A stretch of DNA of 54,386 bases from an uncultured Campylobacter sp. (lineage in GTDB: Bacteria; Campylobacterota; Campylobacteria; Campylobacterales; Campylobacteraceae): NCBI RefSeq assembly GCF_944323605.1, contig NZ_CALUTC010000011.1:1-54386 (forward strand). Reading direction: 5' to 3'. A model generated the notes under the pieces. That model saw nothing but the letters and a program-made list of their open reading frames with translations. It did not search any database and was not told the origin of the DNA. Below are positions 33,403 to 42,767 of this stretch, piece by piece. The position numbers and the translations under genes were made by a program. The stretch's first letter is position 1. Every line of letters begins with the position of its first letter.

Positions 33403-34497
33403 ATGCAAAACAATATAGATACCATAAAAAACAAACTAAAAGAGATTATATATCCCGGATTTCAAAAGGATATAGTTAGCTTTGGTTTTTTAAAAGAGCT
33501 GTCTTTGAATGAAGATAAAATTGATATAAAACTTGAAATTCCATCATCAAATCCACAAGTTTCAAAGGAATTAGAAAATAAAATACAAGAAGCATTGAAA
33601 GATTTTAAGCAAATAAATTTAGAAATAAAAACTCCTGACTTATCTTCTTTAAAACAAGAAACAAGCACTAAAAATTTATTGCCAAATGTGAAATATTTTT
33701 TGATGATTTCAAGTGGAAAAGGCGGGGTTGGAAAAAGCACAAGTGCCGTAAATTTAGCTATATCTTTTTCAAAAATGGGCAAAAAAGTAGGACTTTTAGA
33801 CTGCGATATTTATGGACCAAATTTAGCTAGAATGTTGGGTATAAACGATGAAAAGCCTGAAGTAGTAGGGACTAAACTAAAACCTATCTATACGCACGGA
33901 CTTTATGTTATGAGTATGGCACTTTTAATAAATGAAGGGCAAGGGCTTATTTGGCGTGGGGCTATGATTATGAAAGCTGTTGAACAGTTGCTAAGCGATG
34001 TTTTATGGCCTGAACTTGATATTTTGGTGCTTGATATGCCTCCTGGCACAGGAGATGCACAACTTACCGCTGCACAAAATATACCAATAAATGCTGGAAT
34101 TTGCATTAGCACTCCTCAAATGGTTTCATTAGATGATAGTAAAAGATCTTTAGATATGTTTGCTAAGCTTCATATACCAATAGCAGGTATAATAGAAAAT
34201 ATGAGTGGTTTTTTATGTCCTGATAATGGCAAAGAATATGAAATTTTTGGAAAGGGAAATGCAGCTTTAATGGCTAAGGAATATAATTGCGAACTTTTAG
34301 CTCAAATTCCTATTGAAATTTCTATCAGAGAAGGCGGGGATAATGGAAAGCCTGTAAGTTTTTATGAGCCAAATTCACTAAGTTCGCAAAGATATTTACA
34401 AGCTTGTGATAAAATTTTAACTTTTTTAGAAAAACAAAAAAATGTGAGTAACGCTAGCATTCAACCGATTATGAATGGCAAAAGTGCTTGCTCTTAA
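33403..34497 (+). CDS. mrp: Mrp/ApbC-family iron-sulfur carrier ATPase
   Basis: The 364-residue protein has a MIP18-like N-domain (about residues 5-80), the deviant P-loop GKGGVGKS at 105-112, DCDIYGPN and LDMPPGTGD. It loads or transfers Fe-S clusters to apoproteins. The usual C-terminal CPxC is replaced by CPDNG in SGFLCPDNGKEYE, so a bridging cluster would need another ligand; Campylobacter orthologues look alike as I recall. AAGGAAAAAC precedes the start. The 3' end runs into dapD. Confidence 0.93.
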   Translation: MQNNIDTIKNKLKEIIYPGFQKDIVSFGFLKELSLNEDKIDIKLEIPSSNPQVSKELENKIQEALKDFKQINLEIKTPDLSSLKQETSTKNLLPNVKYFLMISSGKGGVGKSTSAVNLAISFSKMGKKVGLLDCDIYGPNLARMLGINDEKPEVVGTKLKPIYTHGLYVMSMALLINEGQGLIWRGAMIMKAVEQLLSDVLWPELDILVLDMPPGTGDAQLTAAQNIPINAGICISTPQMVSLDDSKRSLDMFAKLHIPIAGIIENMSGFLCPDNGKEYEIFGKGNAALMAKEYNCELLAQIPIEISIREGGDNGKPVSFYEPNSLSSQRYLQACDKILTFLEKQKNVSNASIQPIMNGKSACS

Positions 34498-34507
34498 AGG
34501 GGATAAG

Positions 34508-35668
34508 GTGTTAATAAATTCAAAAGATGATTTCAAAAATTTTGTAAAGGAAATAGAGTCAAAAGCCACTTACAAAAAACCTAAGGCTTTTGGTATAGCA
34601 AGGCTTGAAAAAGGGCAGTTAAACACAGAAAAAACCTTACAAGCTTCATTTGCTTTAGTAAATTACGAAGAAAATTTCGGCTCTTTTGCTGTTTTGTTTG
34701 AAGCTTTTTCTCAAAGAGGATTAGACATTGGCAAAGAAAGTGAAGCAGTGCTTGAGCTTGAAAAAGAAGATATAGACTTTGCCCTTGCTTGTTTTAAGCC
34801 TTTTTTAAACGAAGCAGGACACAAAAATATAGATGTATTAAAGTCGGTAAAGAAAAATTTTTCTAAAGGAAAATTTGCTTTTGTCGCTATTTTTGAAGAT
34901 GAAAAACCAAAAACTGTTGAATGCGTTTATTTGAAACTTTATTTGCTCTCTAGCAAAAAAGTGGCTTTAAGAAGTATAAATTTAGACGGAGCATTTGCTG
35001 TGTTGCCAAATGTAGCTTGGAGCAATGATAAACCTATAGAACTAGAATATTTAAGACAAAATGAAATAGAATTAAAAATGAGTGCAGCATATCCAAAGAT
35101 AGATTTTGTCGATAAATTTCCAAGATTCTTAGCTCACATAATACCTGAAGATAATACTAGAATTTTAGAAAGCTCTAAGGTTAGAATGGGTGCTGTCTTG
35201 GCAGCTGGAACAACGATAATGCCGGGTGCTGCTTATGTAAATTTCAACTCTGGAACTACCGGAGCTTGTATGGTTGAAGGTAGAGTTAGCTCAAGTGTTG
35301 TAGTTGGAGAAGGAACAGATATAGGAGGCGGTGCTTCTATACTTGGGGTTTTAAGCGGAACAAGCGGAAACGCTATAAGCATAGGAAAGAAATGCCTTCT
35401 TGGTGCAAATTCAGTAACAGGAATACCTTTAGGAGATAACTGCATAGTAGATGCAGGAATAGCAGTGCTTGAAGGGACTAAATTCTTTGTAAATGATAAA
35501 ACAGAACTTGAGAATTTAAACAAAGGCTTTAAATTTAGCAAGGATATTTATAAAGGTATAGAATTAGCAGGTCTTAACGGACTTCATTTTAGAATGAATT
35601 CTCAAAGCGGACAAATGAGTGTTTCTTTAAACAAAAAAGCTGTAAAATTAAATGAGGCTTTGCATTAA
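34508..35668 (+). CDS. dapD: Tetrahydrodipicolinate N-succinyltransferase (long form)
   Basis: I prefer GTG 34508 (AAAGGGGATAAG upstream) over ATG 34475, which would overlap mrp; the result is 386 residues, the length I recall for Campylobacter. The left-handed helix repeats appear as AAGTTIMPGAAYVN and GEGTDIGGGASILGVLSG, and the C-part has KKCLLGANSVTG. It performs the succinylation step of lysine and meso-diaminopimelate synthesis, the substrate later used by MurE encoded at 39195. Probably co-transcribed with mrp. Confidence 0.93.
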   Translation: MLINSKDDFKNFVKEIESKATYKKPKAFGIARLEKGQLNTEKTLQASFALVNYEENFGSFAVLFEAFSQRGLDIGKESEAVLELEKEDIDFALACFKPFLNEAGHKNIDVLKSVKKNFSKGKFAFVAIFEDEKPKTVECVYLKLYLLSSKKVALRSINLDGAFAVLPNVAWSNDKPIELEYLRQNEIELKMSAAYPKIDFVDKFPRFLAHIIPEDNTRILESSKVRMGAVLAAGTTIMPGAAYVNFNSGTTGACMVEGRVSSSVVVGEGTDIGGGASILGVLSGTSGNAISIGKKCLLGANSVTGIPLGDNCIVDAGIAVLEGTKFFVNDKTELENLNKGFKFSKDIYKGIELAGLNGLHFRMNSQSGQMSVSLNKKAVKLNEALH

Positions 35669-35708
35669 ATTTAAAAACAAAAAAATAAAAATTTATGCAA
35701 AAATTTGT

Positions 35709-35714
35709 TATAAT
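35709..35714 (+). promoter_or_regulatory. -10 box upstream of the HDOD gene
   Basis: TATAAT in TTGTTATAATCTTG, 37 bases before the TTG start; suggests that the HDOD gene is independently transcribed. Confidence 0.5.
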
Positions 35715-35750
35715 CTTGTTTGTTATTTGTTTAAAATTAAAGGATTAATC

Positions 35751-36617
35751 TTGAGTTTTGATGTAGATATGAATGAACTTTTAGTAGATAGTGTTGAGCA
35801 CCTACCTCCATTACCACAAACCGTTATGGCTTTACAAGAATACATAGCTAGAGCAGGATCTGAAGCAAGCGTAGATAAAGTAGCACAGATTGTATCAGCT
35901 GATCCGCTTATAACTGCTAGATTGCTGCAACTTGCGAATTCTCCATTTTATAGTTTTAAAAGCAAAATAACAACATTACAACAAGTAGTATCCTTGCTTG
36001 GAATAAGCAATGTAAAAAATATAATTATGGCAGATTCTGTAAATAACAACTTTAAAGTAGATGTGTCTCCTTACGGTTTAGATACAAATCAATTCTTACA
36101 AAAAAGAAACGAAGAAGCTGAATTTATCTCATCTTGGCTCTTAGATGAGGATAGACAGTTAGCTTATATGCTCGTTCCTTGTGCTATGCTTTTAAGACTT
36201 GGAATGATGGTTTTTTCTAATTTTTTAATACAAAACAAAAAAGATAAAGAATTTTTAGATTTACTAAAAAAATATAATTTTTCTAATGTATCCTTAGTTG
36301 AGGAAGAATTTTTAGGTGTTGATCACATATCCTTTTTGGGATTTTTATTTAATAAATGGAATTTTGATGAAGAGCTTATAGAAACAATTTGTTTTGTGAA
36401 TACTCCACACGCAGCAGAAGGAAAAATAGTTAAGAGTGCTTATGCTCTAGCTATAGTAAGCTGTATATTTGCTCCACATAGTGGAGGGTCTGCTTTTATG
36501 GTAGAAAATGCTATATCTTTAATAAAAGAAGCTAAGCAAAAGAACATAAATTTTGACTTGAATAATTTTATATCAAAGCTTCCACCATTTGCAAGGGCTA
36601 ATCTTAAACAAGCTTAA
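35751..36617 (+). CDS. HDOD-domain protein
   Basis: I choose TTG 35751 with AAAGGA upstream; ATG 35769 is the alternative. The sequence upstream is not protein-like and contains the promoter. The 288-residue product carries the HDOD domain (LPPLPQTVMALQEYI, ADPLITARLLQLANSPFYSF, VVSLLGISNVKNIIM), a degenerate HD phosphohydrolase family associated with signalling and motility in Epsilonproteobacteria; C. jejuni Cj0248 is similar from memory. There is no GGDEF or EAL domain. One-base overlap with the next gene. Confidence 0.88.
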   Translation: MSFDVDMNELLVDSVEHLPPLPQTVMALQEYIARAGSEASVDKVAQIVSADPLITARLLQLANSPFYSFKSKITTLQQVVSLLGISNVKNIIMADSVNNNFKVDVSPYGLDTNQFLQKRNEEAEFISSWLLDEDRQLAYMLVPCAMLLRLGMMVFSNFLIQNKKDKEFLDLLKKYNFSNVSLVEEEFLGVDHISFLGFLFNKWNFDEELIETICFVNTPHAAEGKIVKSAYALAIVSCIFAPHSGGSAFMVENAISLIKEAKQKNINFDLNNFISKLPPFARANLKQA

Positions 36618-37093
36618 TGACAAGCCTGATATTGCCTCCCAATACCTTTTTGGATAATTATGTATTAAATGCACAGTTTCATAAGGTAGCTGGGATTTCT
36701 AAAAATGCTTACAAATTCTGGAAAAATGCTATGGTAGCTAGGTATCAAGGCACCAGAGTTATTTTTTTAAATAAAGACTGTATTTTAAAAAAACACCAAA
36801 ATAGTTTAAATTTATGTGATGATTTAAGTGGTTTTACATTGGCTTCTGCTTTTTGTTCTTTCACAACGCTTTCTCCATCTCATTTAGTAAAAAAAAATAA
36901 TTCGCAAATTTACAAATTGCTAGAGATAAAAGAAGTTTGTGGGATAAAATTTGTAAATTTAAAAGCATTTTATGATTTTTTAGGACTTGACTACTATCAT
37001 TATATATACATAGAAAAGTGCCATTTTTTTAGCCCAACTCCACTAGAAAAAAAGATAAAAATCACTCCTACGCTTTGTGTTGGTTATTATTAA
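36617..37093 (+). CDS. Conserved hypothetical protein downstream of HDOD gene
   Basis: A 158-residue soluble protein without a recognised domain. A segment NAQFHKVAGISKNAYKFWKN could form a helix-turn-helix, and FKLLEIKEVCGIKF... resembles small HTH-type regulators, but this is weak. The ATG shares one base with the HDOD stop, so the genes are coupled; the same pair with an adjacent MFS gene exists in C. jejuni as I recall (Cj0248-Cj0250). The 3' end overlaps the convergent MFS gene by 26 bases. Confidence 0.7.
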   Translation: MTSLILPPNTFLDNYVLNAQFHKVAGISKNAYKFWKNAMVARYQGTRVIFLNKDCILKKHQNSLNLCDDLSGFTLASAFCSFTTLSPSHLVKKNNSQIYKLLEIKEVCGIKFVNLKAFYDFLGLDYYHYIYIEKCHFFSPTPLEKKIKITPTLCVGYY

Positions 37094-38285
37094 GTAATTT
37101 AGAAAAACTAATATATACAAACATAGCTATAAAAGAACACAAAAGTATTACACAAGCTAATATTAAAGGTGTATTTGCTTCAAGTAAGCCTACTATAAAA
37201 GACACAGTCCCAGCTAAAGCAAATTGTATAGCTCCAAGAGTTGCTGAAGCTGTGCCTGAATGCTCCTTAAATTGAGACATAGCTAAACTTGTCGCGTTTG
37301 GCATTATAAATCCTAACATAGACAAGGTCACAAATAAAGATATTTCAAAAAGCAAAAAAGATTCCTTGCTAAAAGCCCCAAGACAAAGCACGAAAGCAAA
37401 AACAGTCATAGTGATAAAAGCTCTTTTAAGTATTGTTTGTGGGGTAAATTTTTTAAGTAAAAAACTGTTGATATTAGCAAAAATTGCAAAGCCAAGAGCA
37501 TTTACAGCAAAAACTATAGAATAAGAAAATTCGCTTAAAGAAAAAAAGTTTATAAACACAAAGGCTGAACCGGTTATATAAGCAAATATAGTAGCTATAG
37601 CAAATGCTGCTGCTATGGTATAAACCATAAACATTTTATTGCTTAATACTAATTTATAGCTATGCAGAGTATCTTTAAATGAAAATATAGCTCTTTCATC
37701 AATTTTTACACTCTCTTTAAGATAAAAAATTATCATAAATAAAAGAAAAAAACCTACTAAAAAAAGCGTTACAAATATACTTTGCCAAGAAAAAAATTCA
37801 AGCAAAATTCCACCAAATACAGGAGAAAGCATAGGTGCAAGAGATGAAATAACCATCATTAAAGCAAAAACATTTATAGCCTCTTTTAGTTCAAATAAAT
37901 CATTTACTATAGCTCTTGCTATAACGACTCCCGCACAGCCGCCCAAAGCTTCTAAAAAACGTAAGATTATAAAAAGATTTATATCATCAACCAAAATACA
38001 AGCTATGCTAGAGGATATAAAAAGGACTAAACCAGCTATGACTGGTTTCTTTCTGCCAAATATATCGCTTAATGGTCCATATATTAATTGTCCGAAAGCA
38101 AAACCTATAAAAAATGAAGCTATGCTAAGTTGAGTTAGGTAAGATGAAGTAGAAAAACTTGTTTTTACATTTTCAAGAGCTGGTAAATACATATCGGTAG
38201 ATATTGGAGCAACGCTTGACATAAGTGCTAATATAAATACCAACTTAGCTTTTTCAAAGCCTTGAATTTTAGTCTTTGTTTGCAT
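37068..38285 (-). CDS. MFS efflux transporter, Bcr/CflA type
   Basis: A 405-residue, 12-helix membrane protein with STDMYLPALENVKTSF after the first helix and GPLSDIFGRKKPVIAG between helices 2 and 3, both typical of the Bcr/CflA drug:proton antiporter group. Likely exports toxic compounds such as bicyclomycin-type drugs; the real substrate is not known. Monocistronic on the minus strand; start preceded by AAGGAAAA. Confidence 0.88.
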   Translation of the reverse strand: MQTKTKIQGFEKAKLVFILALMSSVAPISTDMYLPALENVKTSFSTSSYLTQLSIASFFIGFAFGQLIYGPLSDIFGRKKPVIAGLVLFISSSIACILVDDINLFIILRFLEALGGCAGVVIARAIVNDLFELKEAINVFALMMVISSLAPMLSPVFGGILLEFFSWQSIFVTLFLVGFFLLFMIIFYLKESVKIDERAIFSFKDTLHSYKLVLSNKMFMVYTIAAAFAIATIFAYITGSAFVFINFFSLSEFSYSIVFAVNALGFAIFANINSFLLKKFTPQTILKRAFITMTVFAFVLCLGAFSKESFLLFEISLFVTLSMLGFIMPNATSLAMSQFKEHSGTASATLGAIQFALAGTVSFIVGLLEANTPLILACVILLCSFIAMFVYISFSKLLNNNQHKA

Positions 38286-38409
38286 ATTTTTCCTTAAAAA
38301 AATTGTAATTATTATTACAGAAATGTTAATTATATCAAATTATATAAAAATTTTTTACCTTTTTTTAAAGGCAATTTTTGTAAATTTAATAAAAAAATTA
38401 GGAAAAAAA

Positions 38410-38682
38410 ATGATACCATTTAGCGATGACGAACTTATAGAACCTGTCAAACAAAGTCTTAGCAAACAGCTACACATCTTGCATAAGGATGGTGGAGATT
38501 TGGAGTTTTTAGGCATTAAATCAGGTATTGTTTATGTCCAACTAACGGGGGCTTGCAGCTCTTGCATAGCAAGCAATACAACTTTAAAACATAGTCTTGA
38601 AAAACATTTAAAGTTAGATATACACCCTGAACTTAGTATAGTAAATTTAAGAGGCGGAATAAATGAATTTAAAAAATTATAA
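38410..38682 (+). CDS. NifU C-terminal-domain iron-sulfur scaffold protein
   Basis: I start at ATG 38410, which follows TTAGGAAA; the open frame upstream is not protein-like. The 90-residue product is the NifU/NfuA C-terminal domain, with the Fe-S-binding pair in CSSCIASN and the typical HKDGGDLEFLGIKSGIVYVQL. It probably carries Fe-S clusters to target enzymes. It overlaps the next gene by 20 bases and begins the run nifU-like / unknown / murE, as in C. jejuni from memory. Confidence 0.9.
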   Translation: MIPFSDDELIEPVKQSLSKQLHILHKDGGDLEFLGIKSGIVYVQLTGACSSCIASNTTLKHSLEKHLKLDIHPELSIVNLRGGINEFKKL

Positions 38683-39211
38683 AAAACTTGGTATAGAGCA
38701 TTTTTACAAAAAGGATTATAAGAATGCAAAAACATTCTTTTCCTTAGCCTATGAAAAAAGAAAAAATAAAAAATTGCTTCATTTTATCAGCCTTTGCGAC
38801 TTCGCTTTAAAAGCTGAAAAAGAAGCTATTGCTATATTTGAATTTTATATAAATCATTATCGATATGATAAAATTTATGACGATTTGGAAAAAATTTTAA
38901 GCATCAGTGAAGCAAAAGAAAATATGGATAAATTAAAAGAAGATGAGCATTTTGCTTTAAGTTATAAAGATTTTTTACAAAGTGAAAAAGAAATAGGCTT
39001 TAAGAAAAGTTTTGAAAATATTATTTTTTCAAGCAAGCTAATAATTAATGACAAAAATGATTTTTTAGACTTTTTAGAAAAATTATTAGAAAATGGCTAT
39101 GATGAATTTATACTAAACTATATAGAATATATGACCTTGCATTTTGTTGGCAATGCAAGATTTGAAAAAATAGCTAAAAAATTGAGATTTGTAGATGATA
39201 CTAAAATATAA
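38663..39211 (+). CDS. Conserved hypothetical helical protein
   Basis: A 182-residue protein made almost wholly of helices, with a TPR-like start (KKLGIEHFYKKDYKNAKTFF, then SLAYEKRKNKKLLHFISL). TPR folds mediate protein contacts. No signal peptide. It overlaps the NifU-like gene by 20 bases and murE by 17 bases. The same gene sits here in C. jejuni (Cj1640, from memory). The function is unknown. Confidence 0.75.
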   Translation: MNLKNYKKLGIEHFYKKDYKNAKTFFSLAYEKRKNKKLLHFISLCDFALKAEKEAIAIFEFYINHYRYDKIYDDLEKILSISEAKENMDKLKEDEHFALSYKDFLQSEKEIGFKKSFENIIFSSKLIINDKNDFLDFLEKLLENGYDEFILNYIEYMTLHFVGNARFEKIAKKLRFVDDTKI

Positions 39212-40472
39212 AGATACTTTTATCACTGATAATTCACAAGAAGCTAAAGAAAATTCCTTTTTTCTCATAACAAAACAAAATGAAAAATTCGCCAAAGAAG
39301 CACAGAATAATGGTGCAAAACTCATAACAGTAGATCAATGCAAGCAAATGCTAAATATAGACAAAAATATAAAAATAATAGGCATAACAGGGACAAATGG
39401 AAAAACCACAGTTTCTACCCTACTCTACGAACTTTTACTAAAATTAGGATACAAATGCACCTTATGTGGAACTAGAGGTGTTTTTATAAATGGCAAAAAT
39501 TTAGCCTCAAAATCTCTAACTACTCCACCGATATTAGCCTTGCTTTCTTTTTTACAGCAAAGCAGTCTAGAAAAAAATGATTTTTTTATAATGGAGGTAA
39601 GCTCTCACGCTATAGTGCAAGACCGTATAGAAGGCGTTAATTTTTTCGCTAAGATTTTTACGAATTTAAGTCAAGATCATTTGGATTTTCACAAAAATTT
39701 TAAAAACTACAAAGAAAGTAAAGAGCTTTTTTTAAAAGATGAAACCTTAAAAATAATAAACGCAGATGAGGATATAAAGTATAATGAAAAAAATAGCATA
39801 AGCTACGGTTTAAACAGTAGTGCTGATTATAAAATTCTTTCTTATGATTTAAAAGATGGGATAAAGGCTAAGATTAAACATAAAAATAATATTTTTGAAA
39901 TAAAGTCAAGTCTTGTGGGATTATTTAATCTTTATAACATTCTAGCAGCATTAACTTTGCTAAAAGAACTTGGCATAGAAGATGAGAAAATTAGCAAAGC
40001 TTTATCTGAATTTAAAGGTGTTGCCGGTAGAATGGAGCTTGTGGCTAAAAATATCATAGTTGATTTTGCACACACTCCAGATGGTATAGAAAAAGTTTTG
40101 TCTTCTATGAAAGATAAAAATTTAATTGTCCTTTTTGGAGCAGGTGGAAACAGAGACAAAAGCAAAAGAGCTTTAATGGCAAAAGTAGCTAAAAAATACG
40201 CTTCTAAACTAATAATAACTAGCGATAATCCAAGAAATGAAGAACCTATGGATATAATAAATGATATACTAAGTGGCATAGAAAAAGATGAAACGGTATT
40301 CGTAGAAGCAGATAGAAAAAAAGCTATAAAAAAAGCTTTAGAGCTTAGAAAAAATGACGATTTTGTTCTAATACTTGGAAAGGGCGATGAAAACTATCAA
40401 GAGATAAAAAATGTAAAATACCCTTTCAATGATAAAGAAATTGTTTTGGAGATTTTGACTAAATTAGCTTAA
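39195..40472 (+). CDS. murE: UDP-MurNAc-tripeptide ligase MurE (meso-diaminopimelate-adding)
   Basis: The 425-residue Mur ligase has the ATP loop GTNGKTT (66-72), FTNLSQDHLDFH, GVAGRMELV and the DNPRNEEP motif characteristic of meso-diaminopimelate specificity. It adds that residue to UDP-MurNAc-L-Ala-D-Glu in the cytoplasm. Shorter than E. coli MurE (495) because the N-terminal domain is reduced, as in other Campylobacter. It overlaps the gene before. Confidence 0.94.
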   Translation: MILKYKDTFITDNSQEAKENSFFLITKQNEKFAKEAQNNGAKLITVDQCKQMLNIDKNIKIIGITGTNGKTTVSTLLYELLLKLGYKCTLCGTRGVFINGKNLASKSLTTPPILALLSFLQQSSLEKNDFFIMEVSSHAIVQDRIEGVNFFAKIFTNLSQDHLDFHKNFKNYKESKELFLKDETLKIINADEDIKYNEKNSISYGLNSSADYKILSYDLKDGIKAKIKHKNNIFEIKSSLVGLFNLYNILAALTLLKELGIEDEKISKALSEFKGVAGRMELVAKNIIVDFAHTPDGIEKVLSSMKDKNLIVLFGAGGNRDKSKRALMAKVAKKYASKLIITSDNPRNEEPMDIINDILSGIEKDETVFVEADRKKAIKKALELRKNDDFVLILGKGDENYQEIKNVKYPFNDKEIVLEILTKLA

Positions 40473-40514
40473 AATGCTAATATTAGACTTTGATATTTTA
40501 AACTAGGATATAGT

Positions 40515-40814
40515 ATGTTTGGAGATATTGATTTTTCTAAGATGTCAGAGATTTTAAATAAAGCCAAAGAACAAGCTAAAGAGTTAGAAGACAGGCTTTC
40601 TAGCAAAGAATTCTCAGCAAATTCTGGCGGAGGTTTAGTTAAGGTAAGTGCGAATGGAAAAGGCGAAATAATTGACATAAAAATAGACGATTCTTTACTA
40701 GAAGACAAAGAATCTATGCAAATCTTACTAATTTCTGCCATTAATGAAGTGTTAAATATGGTAAATCAAAACAGAGGTGTTGCATTTGGTGATATGCTTG
40801 GAGGATTTAGATGA
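40515..40814 (+). CDS. YbaB/EbfC-family nucleoid-associated protein
   Basis: A 99-residue protein with FSKMSEILNKAKEQAKELED, VKVSANGKGEIIDIKID and SAINEVLNMVN, the typical YbaB/EbfC pattern. These dimers bind DNA without strict sequence preference. It begins 42 bases after murE and overlaps the PDZ gene (ATGA), preserving a cluster found in C. jejuni. Confidence 0.9.
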   Translation: MFGDIDFSKMSEILNKAKEQAKELEDRLSSKEFSANSGGGLVKVSANGKGEIIDIKIDDSLLEDKESMQILLISAINEVLNMVNQNRGVAFGDMLGGFR

Positions 40815-41917
40815 GATTTTTTATTTTAAGCTTACTGTTTTTAAGCACAGTTTTTGCTGTAGAAAGACCAAAACTTGAAGATTTTGTAGCGTGTTTTAAT
40901 AAAAACAAAGCAAGTGTTTTTGTTTATGAGGGAATGAATGCTTTCGCACTTAGTGAAAATTTATTAGCTGTAGTTAAAGCTCCAAATTCAAAATTAAATA
41001 AGTATGTAAAATACGATCCTTTTTTAAATTTATATCTTGTTAGGACGGAATTTAGCCTTATACCTACAAATATGTTTGATGAACAAAATCTAACCAGAAA
41101 TGATTGGATTGGTATAATAGACCCAACAAATGCTTATATAGGACACCTAAAATATTTAGCACAAAATATAACAGAAAGAGATAGGCTTGACTTTGCTACA
41201 AAGGTAGGGCAACTTAGCACTCCTTGCTGCAATATGCTAGGCATAGCATTAGCAGATGGTTCTTTCATAGGAAATAGATATTTAAAACATTTTATGAAAT
41301 ATAACGATGTTTATTGGGGTGATATAGGCGTTGATTTTACAGTTAGAAACAATAAAATTTATGTAGAAAATGTAAGATCTTCAGGACAATTTTTAGTTAA
41401 TGATGAGATAGTAAGCGTAGATGATATACCTGCTGATGATATTAGAAAACTTAATGAAAAAATACTATTTGCAGATAGAGATTCAACGCTTTATTTTAGA
41501 ATTTTAAGAGATAATGTAGATACCAATATATCAGTAAGAGTGAGTCCTAAAGAATTTCCTAACTTTGATATGATTGGCAATGAGAAAGTTAAAGCCCCTA
41601 CGGTTAAGACAACTGTAAATAAACAACCAAACCATTACAGATCAAATTTAGGATTTTCCTTAAATAATAATTTAGTCGTTAGCAAGGTAGAACCATATTC
41701 AAAAGCGGCTCAATCAGGACTAATGGTAGGAGATAAGATATTAAGAATCAATAATCAAATAGTAAGAGACAGCAATTCCGTGCAAAAAATATTAATTTCA
41801 GGCAATGAATTTAATTTACTAATATCAAGGTCAAGCAAAAATTTACCAACAGTAAAAAGTTCTGCTTCATCTGCTGGAGACGGGCAGTTTCAATTTTTTA
41901 TAAGGCTTAATAAGTGA
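40811..41917 (+). CDS. Exported PDZ-domain protein
   Basis: The 368-residue protein has a Sec signal peptide (FFILSLLFLSTVFA) and one C-terminal PDZ domain (about residues 275-335: LGFSLNNNLVVSKVEPYSKA, QSGLMVGDKILRINNQIV). No protease catalytic triad is visible, so it is probably a periplasmic adaptor or scaffold. A middle segment DEIVSVDDIPADDIR may be a degenerate second PDZ. Coupled by ATGA to the gene before and GTGA to ispA. C. jejuni Cj1643 is the counterpart from memory. Confidence 0.82.
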   Translation: MRFFILSLLFLSTVFAVERPKLEDFVACFNKNKASVFVYEGMNAFALSENLLAVVKAPNSKLNKYVKYDPFLNLYLVRTEFSLIPTNMFDEQNLTRNDWIGIIDPTNAYIGHLKYLAQNITERDRLDFATKVGQLSTPCCNMLGIALADGSFIGNRYLKHFMKYNDVYWGDIGVDFTVRNNKIYVENVRSSGQFLVNDEIVSVDDIPADDIRKLNEKILFADRDSTLYFRILRDNVDTNISVRVSPKEFPNFDMIGNEKVKAPTVKTTVNKQPNHYRSNLGFSLNNNLVVSKVEPYSKAAQSGLMVGDKILRINNQIVRDSNSVQKILISGNEFNLLISRSSKNLPTVKSSASSAGDGQFQFFIRLNK

Positions 41918-42765
41918 ATATAAAGGAGCTATTTAACACACATCTTTTAAAATCATTACCAAAAATAGAAAGCTTTCACCCTTTTTTTGAGGAGGCAAGC
42001 TCTAGATTTTTAAAAGTTGGTGGAAAGCATTTTAGAGCACAGCTACTTTTAACTGTAGTCTTTTGTAAAGACAAGGAGCAAATTCAAAATGCCCTCGATG
42101 CTGCTTTAGCGGTAGAATTCATACATAGCTACTCTCTCATACACGATGATTTACCGGCTATGGATAATGCTGATTTAAGAAGAGGTGAGCAAACCTTACA
42201 TAAAAGCTACGATGAGGCTACGGCTATATTGGTTGGAGATGGTTTGAATACCGAAGCTTTCTTAATACTTGCAAAGTCAAAACTAAAAGAAGCGGTAAAA
42301 ATTTCACTGATTGAAACCTTAGCTTTTAACGCAGGTCTTAACGGAATGGTTTTAGGACAAGCTATAGACTGCTTTTTTGAAAATAAAAAGCTAAATTTAG
42401 AAGAATTAAAATTTTTACACACACATAAAACAGCTATGTTAATAGCAGCGTCTTTAAAAATGGGTGCAATAATATGTGAATTAAGCAAAGAAGAATGCGA
42501 AAAAATTTATAACATAGGCTTAAAAATAGGACTTGTTTTTCAGATAAATGATGATATTATAGATGAAACACTAGATGAAAAACAAAGCGGAAAGCCTAGT
42601 AAAAACGATATAAATAAAAATTCTTTTGTAAATTTACTAGGTTTAAGTAAGGCTAAAGATGCGAAACAAGAACTTTTAATAGAGATTGATAATGATCTAA
42701 ATTTTATAGATAATCAACTTTGTCTAATGATAAAAGAACTGATAAAAAGATATTTACAAGGATAA
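41914..42765 (+). CDS. ispA: Farnesyl/geranyl diphosphate synthase
   Basis: A 283-residue trans-isoprenyl diphosphate synthase with the first Asp-rich motif DDLPAMD (78-84), GKHFRAQL before it, and the second motif NDDIIDETLD near residue 210. It condenses IPP with DMAPP/GPP to farnesyl diphosphate for undecaprenyl and quinone synthesis, linking to ispDF in this window. The start is GTG 41914, overlapping the PDZ gene stop. Two bases separate it from tkt. Confidence 0.93.
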   Translation: MNIKELFNTHLLKSLPKIESFHPFFEEASSRFLKVGGKHFRAQLLLTVVFCKDKEQIQNALDAALAVEFIHSYSLIHDDLPAMDNADLRRGEQTLHKSYDEATAILVGDGLNTEAFLILAKSKLKEAVKISLIETLAFNAGLNGMVLGQAIDCFFENKKLNLEELKFLHTHKTAMLIAASLKMGAIICELSKEECEKIYNIGLKIGLVFQINDDIIDETLDEKQSGKPSKNDINKNSFVNLLGLSKAKDAKQELLIEIDNDLNFIDNQLCLMIKELIKRYLQG

Positions 42766-42767
42766 AA

